DNA of 43,298 bases from Euryarchaeota archaeon UBA433 (GTDB taxonomy: Archaea > Thermoplasmatota > Poseidoniia > Poseidoniales > Poseidoniaceae): contig DAFX01000073.1 of assembly GCA_002495535.1 (NCBI GenBank), forward strand, positions 1 through 43,298, read 5' to 3'. The notes under the pieces were generated by a model, which was given only the letters and a program-made list of their open reading frames with translations, had not been told where the DNA came from and made no database searches. Both the position numbers and the translations under genes were made by a program. Shown here in pieces: positions 38,804 to 43,298 of the stretch (position 1 is the first letter of the stretch; every line of letters starts with the position of its first letter).

Positions 38804-40027
38804 ATGGCGGATGATGTGGGGCTGCAACGTGACGTCACTGTTGGCGGCGAGTATCGCCCACGTACCTTGCACCTCAAATTACTGAGAAAACAATGGCAAA
38901 TCATCGCCTTGCAAATCATCGCCACTGTGGCGTTGGTCGGCATGTACCTCGAAGTCGTGTCAACGTATGTTGTCGGCTCCATCGACCACACCATGCTTTT
39001 CGATACCATTGAAGTCTTGATTGGTCAACAACTCCCAATTGGGGATTTCCTCACCGGTGAAGGAAACACGGGCTTGGGAAGATTTTCTGTTCCATTGGTG
39101 CTCGGCATGTCCCTTGGCGGCAGCATGGCGTTCCTTGCCTTCCAAACGCCAAAAACTCAACAGCGAATCAAACTTGGATTCATTATCACTCTGATCGTCA
39201 TGCTGGTTGGGCGTTTGATCGTGTCTTGGGGCTTTGGCATGCTCACTGAATTTGATCTACGACTTCCTGACTCAGGTGAACTTTCGACCCTTGAGTGGCC
39301 TCTTTTGATGATTATGTCGTTGATGATTATGTTCATCTATTTGCTTCCGGTTATCATGGGCACGCGTGGCATTTGGGGCCTATCACGACGATCGATTGCA
39401 TGGTCAATCGGATTCACACTCTTGTTCTTGGGGATTCATGCCATTCTCGCCTTCCCCCTCATCAACGGACAGCTTGGATCTTACGGTGAGGCACTTGCAA
39501 CAGTTGAAACTCAATTTACAGACCCGACCATCGGCCTGTTTGGATTGATGCTGGTGACGAAGGAGCAATTTGCACTGATCATGATTGCGGTTCTCATCAT
39601 GGTGTTCCAAGAGTCTTCATACGGTGTCATTCGTTACCTTGAGTACGCTTACCGACTTCCAGAATCGTGCAAGCGAGACCCTGAATACGTCCGCCAAATG
39701 GACAATGTGTTGAACACTCACCTGAAGCACACCTTTGGGTTCCTCGGATTAACAGGCATTGCGACCATGGTCGCATTGGGCTTCCACAGCGTGCTTCTCG
39801 GTCTTGTTGAAGATTCGACGGGGAGTCAATGGGCCGGTCAAATTTCAGAATCAATTGAACTGTCCCTGACGTATGGCCTGGTCATTTCTGCACTCATGTT
39901 CCTGAGCATCATGGCCCTTTTGCGCTTCTTTGTCCCATGGGAGAGGGTCTGGGGCTTGGTCAATTCAGTGCGAGGCGAATCAAACGCTATTCCATCAGCA
40001 CCAAGCAAAGACATCGTTGAAATTTGA
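38804..40027 (+). CDS. Polytopic membrane protein of the DUF58 operon
   Basis: About 407 residues from the ATG at 38804 (MADDVGLQRD), two bases after the DUF58 stop. A longer frame from 38747 overlaps DUF58 and is unlikely. Eight membrane segments are visible, the first IIALQIIATVALVGMYLEV and the last GLVISALMFLSIMALLRFF, separated by short loops. A cytosolic loop contains SSYGVIRYLEYAYRLPESC. I recognise no domain. By position it stands where other DUF58 operons encode a polytopic partner, so it probably forms a complex with the two preceding products. Confidence 0.8.
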   Translation: MADDVGLQRDVTVGGEYRPRTLHLKLLRKQWQIIALQIIATVALVGMYLEVVSTYVVGSIDHTMLFDTIEVLIGQQLPIGDFLTGEGNTGLGRFSVPLVLGMSLGGSMAFLAFQTPKTQQRIKLGFIITLIVMLVGRLIVSWGFGMLTEFDLRLPDSGELSTLEWPLLMIMSLMIMFIYLLPVIMGTRGIWGLSRRSIAWSIGFTLLFLGIHAILAFPLINGQLGSYGEALATVETQFTDPTIGLFGLMLVTKEQFALIMIAVLIMVFQESSYGVIRYLEYAYRLPESCKRDPEYVRQMDNVLNTHLKHTFGFLGLTGIATMVALGFHSVLLGLVEDSTGSQWAGQISESIELSLTYGLVISALMFLSIMALLRFFVPWERVWGLVNSVRGESNAIPSAPSKDIVEI

Positions 40028-40030
40028 CGT

Positions 40031-40279
40031 TCACTTTGAGAGAACCCTTTGAGTCACTCGGCCAAACAATTCTGTTGCAAGCATCAGAACCACTGGAAGA
40101 ACACACCAGCCTGCTATGAATGAGAGCCAACCTGGAGAGTCAATCTCTTCGATCACAAACGGTTGAAGAAAGAAAAAACCGACGATTGCACCTACGAACG
40201 CTAACCGTTCAATGTACATGGGATAGCCACGACCCGGCGATTCGTCTCGTGCCATCAGCGTTGTCGGCTTCTCTTCCAT
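40031..40279 (-). CDS. Small two-helix membrane protein
   Basis: An 82-residue protein with a polar N-terminus and two membrane segments (about 27-44 and 52-73), ending in a short basic tail (GRVTQRVLSK). Its Shine-Dalgarno GAGGTGA overlaps the stop codon of the large coiled-coil gene upstream, so translation of the two is coupled. No family is recognised. It may anchor or partner the coiled-coil protein. It converges with the DUF58-operon membrane gene, with three bases between stops. Confidence 0.72.
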   Translation of the reverse strand: MEEKPTTLMARDESPGRGYPMYIERLAFVGAIVGFFFLQPFVIEEIDSPGWLSFIAGWCVLPVVLMLATELFGRVTQRVLSK

Positions 40280-40288
40280 TCAATCACC

Positions 40289-43200
40289 TCAGAGATTCAA
40301 ATCTGAAAGACGGGCTTCGAGGGCTGCCAAAGCTGGATCTTGAGCAGGTGCTGGTGCGGGTTCTTTTCGATGCTCCCAAGATGCGTCCAATTGGGCGAGT
40401 TCGGCTTCAAGCGCTGCACGCTCATCACTGCCATCAAGATCATTGGTGTGATTGGATGCGGATTGTGGCGATGCCGGCGTTGCAACGGGTGCGGTGTCTT
40501 CGTCCATCGGTATTGGCATGGCTTCCCAACCGCGTTCATCCGTGACTGGGGCTTCCTCAACAGCATCAAGGGACACGGGTACTTCTCCTGCAAGCGAAGA
40601 TTCCATGGTGGAAACCATTTCTTCCTCAACTGGCGTACGTTGATTTGCAGGAATAGAATCTCGTTCGTAAGGCAGCAGACCATCTCGTTGGAATTCCCAT
40701 AGCATACCTCTTGGCACGCCATCTGCCAATCCTGAGGCGTCAAGCTGAGTGATCAATTCTTCAAGAACACGAGCGGTGTCCTCCAAAGCAACTGCTTCAC
40801 CAGCATCACGCTGATCTGCCTCGAGGTAAATGTCATCGAGCGCAACTTGAATCAAACCACGGGTGGATTGGGCAATGCTCGGCAGGGCTTCTGGGCGAGT
40901 GCAATTATTGAGAAGGGCTTCAACTTCTTCCGGCGGTGCACCAAGTCGCACAAGTTGTTCAAGCACGTTGCGCAAACGGCGAAGCATGGTGATTGAACGG
41001 TCGTAGTCTTCCAAGAGGTGTTCAAGGTCAAGCACCACGTGACCAACGGTCTCACCCAACTGGTGTTCAAGGCGTTGTTGGACTGACCAGCGTGCAAGCC
41101 CTCGAACTGCGCCCGCAGTTTGTGGTACTTGGCGTTCAAGCAAGGTCATGACTTCACTGGACAAAAGATGTCGAGGGGTGGCAGCGACATGGTCGACGGT
41201 CGACTGGATCACCTGCAGGCCACGCTCAACTGCACGGTCGAGTAACGTCACCGAATAGCCGAGTGCTCGAGCATGTTCGAGGCGCTCCAAAACCGGTCCG
41301 AGACCGTCAAAGGTTTGTGCGTCATCAAGCAGGGCCTGAGCAAGGGGTTCTTCAGCAAGGCGAGCACGGAGTGTCTCGGCTTCTTGTATATCCGAAACTG
41401 CGGCCTCATGCGCTTCTGAAAGTGCTTCGGCTCGCTCAATAAGGGAGGCAAGCTCGGCCTCTGCGTGACCTCGCCGAGCACCCAAATCACCCAATTCTCG
41501 CAGAATTTGGCGGCGCTCTTCCATGAGTTCACGCAATTCAGCCTGTACCTGGGCTTGACGGGCTTCGTCACTGGCAAGGCGTGTTCGATCTTCCTCAGCG
41601 CGGCGACGGCTGGCTTTTGCTTCGGATTCGATAGATCCTAATTCTGCAGTATTGGTCTTGATTTTTTCATCGAGCAGCAGCACTTCAGCTTGTGCCCGAG
41701 CGTGGCGTTCCCGAGTTGCCGCCACTTGTTCCTGAAGCACTTTCAATCGACGTTCGTCGTCTTCTGTTTGTTGACGTACTGAAGCGAGTTGCTGACTGTG
41801 CGTATTCAGTTCGGCGTTGAGGTTTGCTTCCTTGAGCGACATGTCTTCTATCGCTGTGCGGAGTGTTTCACTCGAAGAGGCGTCGCCAAGGGCTTTTGCC
41901 AGTTCTGCAGCCCGTTCTGACACCTGATGTTCAAGTTCGTTGACCCGGCGTACCAATCGTTCGGCCCGATTTTCTGCTTGTTCGCTTGCTGCCTTGGCTT
42001 GTGCCAATTCAACCTGCATCGTGCTAAATTGCCCGTGGGCTTCTTCGAGAGAGGTTGTGGATTCTGCACGGGTTTCAGAGGCTTCTCTGGCAATAATTTG
42101 AGCGGCATTCGCCGCTGCAAGGGACGAATCGAGATGACTTTGAAGTGAGGCTTTCTCCTTCTCCAATTCATCGATTCTGTGATCTGCAGCTTCGAGGCGT
42201 CGGCGTAATCCCGCATCAACTGCCAATGGTTGGGCGGTCTCGCCTGGCAATCCACCACTCACGACATCCACAGTTTCTGAAAATGTGGCACTCGCTCGAC
42301 CCTTGCGCAACTGTTCCATCCCAATTTCAAAACCAAACAAATCGTTGAGTTTTGCTTTGAGTGTCGCTCTGCGGCTTTCTGATCGAGTTCGAAGGGTGAC
42401 GAGCAAATCATGGAAATCATCGAGTTTGAATTCTTCGACCGTCCCTGATTCTCTCGAAATGATGCTTCCTGCTGGAAGACGATGAAGGCGTAGGATTCGA
42501 GTAGAATCGGTGAACGTCAGCATTGCTTCCTCGAGCGATTGACCTTCGGGCGCTGAAACGCCAACTGGTACACCACGCGCTAACAACACCGACACCGAGG
42601 TGGATGATTGGCCTGATTGAAGGTGACCGGTGACTTGTTCGGCCACGCCCGCATTCAACATCGACAAGATTGCATCTGGGCCGCCTCGCCCTTCACGCAA
42701 AACAAATCCGTCCGGAATCGGCCCACCTGCTGCGCCGATGGCTCCAACTTCGCCATCAAGGACCGCAGCAACTGCAGCAATCAAACGTGCATGGTTTGTA
42801 TTGGCCTCGGTCCAAACACCAAGCGAAACATCGCCTGCTTTTGCCAAAAGAAGCGAACCATCTTCATGATGCATTGTCCAATGGCTTCCATTGGTGAGTC
42901 CGTCAGCATCGAGGACGCTAATGTTCATCGACTCAAGCGTGGAGTGGATTTCTTGAGCCAACACTTCTGGAGCATTTGGTAGTTCACCCACGCTGTCAAT
43001 CAACATGCCTTGGTCGATCGCCACTGCACCGCGAACGGTGTCTCGTTCAACAACCGCCCGGAGCACAGAAGACAAATCCCGAGCAAGGAGGCGAACGACC
43101 GCGTCCCCACGAGGAAGAAGCCCTTGACGGTCAGCTTGGTGCTCAAATGCTTCAGGAAGTGTTTCTGCAACGCTCCCGAGCCCGGCAAGCGAGTAGGCTC

Positions 43201-43298
43201 CGGCAATTAGGCGGCAATGTTCCTTGCTCTCAAGTTCTTCAAGTCGGAGGCGGGCTTCCTTTCCAGCGAGCAGAAGTTTGCCCTTTCCAGATTCTGCA
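40289..43298 (-). CDS. Very large coiled-coil protein with Roadblock/LC7-like region (partial, N-terminus beyond window)
   Basis: At least 1002 residues are visible. The frame is open from the stop at 40289 to the right edge, so a TTG at 43075 is internal and not the start. Visible residues about 75-180 (SVLRAVVERDTVRGAVAIDQ, then SLLLAKAGDVSLGVWTEANT) follow the strand/helix pattern of Roadblock/LC7 domains. A second alpha/beta stretch follows (SVSVLLARGVPVGVSAPEG). Residues about 360-650 are a long heptad-rich coiled coil (RIDELEKEKASLQSHL, VRRVNELEHQVSERAAELAK). Then comes a helical domain, an acidic proline/alanine-rich linker and a short C-terminal helix (ALEARLSDLNL). There is no ATPase motif. 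A structural or polarity role is possible; no family is recognised. Confidence 0.88.
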   Translation of the reverse strand, partial: AESGKGKLLLAGKEARLRLEELESKEHCRLIAGAYSLAGLGSVAETLPEAFEHQADRQGLLPRGDAVVRLLARDLSSVLRAVVERDTVRGAVAIDQGMLIDSVGELPNAPEVLAQEIHSTLESMNISVLDADGLTNGSHWTMHHEDGSLLLAKAGDVSLGVWTEANTNHARLIAAVAAVLDGEVGAIGAAGGPIPDGFVLREGRGGPDAILSMLNAGVAEQVTGHLQSGQSSTSVSVLLARGVPVGVSAPEGQSLEEAMLTFTDSTRILRLHRLPAGSIISRESGTVEEFKLDDFHDLLVTLRTRSESRRATLKAKLNDLFGFEIGMEQLRKGRASATFSETVDVVSGGLPGETAQPLAVDAGLRRRLEAADHRIDELEKEKASLQSHLDSSLAAANAAQIIAREASETRAESTTSLEEAHGQFSTMQVELAQAKAASEQAENRAERLVRRVNELEHQVSERAAELAKALGDASSSETLRTAIEDMSLKEANLNAELNTHSQQLASVRQQTEDDERRLKVLQEQVAATRERHARAQAEVLLLDEKIKTNTAELGSIESEAKASRRRAEEDRTRLASDEARQAQVQAELRELMEERRQILRELGDLGARRGHAEAELASLIERAEALSEAHEAAVSDIQEAETLRARLAEEPLAQALLDDAQTFDGLGPVLERLEHARALGYSVTLLDRAVERGLQVIQSTVDHVAATPRHLLSSEVMTLLERQVPQTAGAVRGLARWSVQQRLEHQLGETVGHVVLDLEHLLEDYDRSITMLRRLRNVLEQLVRLGAPPEEVEALLNNCTRPEALPSIAQSTRGLIQVALDDIYLEADQRDAGEAVALEDTARVLEELITQLDASGLADGVPRGMLWEFQRDGLLPYERDSIPANQRTPVEEEMVSTMESSLAGEVPVSLDAVEEAPVTDERGWEAMPIPMDEDTAPVATPASPQSASNHTNDLDGSDERAALEAELAQLDASWEHRKEPAPAPAQDPALAALEARLSDLNL

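Noticed and set aside
43075..43075. TTG as the start of the coiled-coil gene
   Set aside because: The frame stays open for 74 more codons to the window edge with coherent coding composition, so the true start lies outside the window.
1..43298. CRISPR arrays, insertion sequences or integrase/att structures
   Set aside because: No regularly spaced repeats, transposase-like frames or integrase genes were seen on either strand.

Overview
The window looks like a chromosomal segment of a planktonic euryarchaeon, most probably Marine Group II (Candidatus Poseidoniales). That placement is an inference from gene content and was not computed. Archaeal markers are an Orc1/Cdc6 initiator, a two-ring CDC48 ATPase with its N-domain, a pantetheine-phosphate adenylyltransferase fused to the archaeal GTP-dependent dephospho-CoA kinase, a DhnA-type class I aldolase, a Bat-type HTH regulator, a TrmB-type regulator and a PRC-barrel protein. 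These sit beside bacterial-looking genes typical of sunlit surface water: class II photolyase, phytoene synthase, RibA, a UbiB-like kinase and a broken Nei glycosylase. Genes are tightly packed, often with 4-base ATGA/GTGA overlaps. Some starts have clear Shine-Dalgarno sites and others look leaderless, with a TATA-like box about 27 bases upstream. No rRNA, tRNA, CRISPR array or insertion sequence was found.

Bases 1-7083 (minus strand): a membrane-anchored RmuC-like protein cut by the window edge; a set made of a BoxB-like di-iron oxygenase, an unknown 178-residue protein, an EamA transporter and a 3-hydroxyacyl-CoA dehydrogenase, preceded by a Bat-type regulator and a tandem operator-like repeat; then glpX, moaC and moaE. 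Bases 7101-11319 (plus strand): a GGR-like flavoprotein, an enoyl-CoA hydratase, a CmoB-like methyltransferase and a class I FBP aldolase. Bases 11457-18482: ahcY; a divergent pair made of a 109-residue winged-helix protein and an unrecognised 839-residue protein with an N-terminal winged helix; then the CoA fusion gene overlapping a glycosyltransferase.

Bases 18491-21765 hold a membrane protein, orc1/cdc6 with an AT-rich upstream region (candidate origin), an MBL-fold hydrolase and a truncated nei. Bases 21774-26812 form a probable five-gene minus-strand operon: ribA, peroxiredoxin, TrmB-type regulator, UbiB-like kinase, FAD oxidoreductase. Bases 26909-33075 are a light- and membrane-lipid-flavoured block: Nudix, photolyase and an SRPBCC-SDR fusion on plus, facing phytoene synthase and an aldehyde dehydrogenase on minus.

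Bases 33254-40027 (plus) carry cdc48, a PRC-barrel gene and a DUF4350 / DUF58 / polytopic membrane operon. Bases 40031-43298 (minus) hold a small membrane protein coupled to a very large coiled-coil protein with a Roadblock/LC7-like region. That gene is open to the window edge, so its true start lies outside.

Most worth following up: the BoxB-like set with its tandem operator, the two uncharacterised large proteins (839 residues, and at least 1002 residues), the truncated nei, the TrmB protein with a V4R-like C-terminus, and the repeats upstream of orc1.
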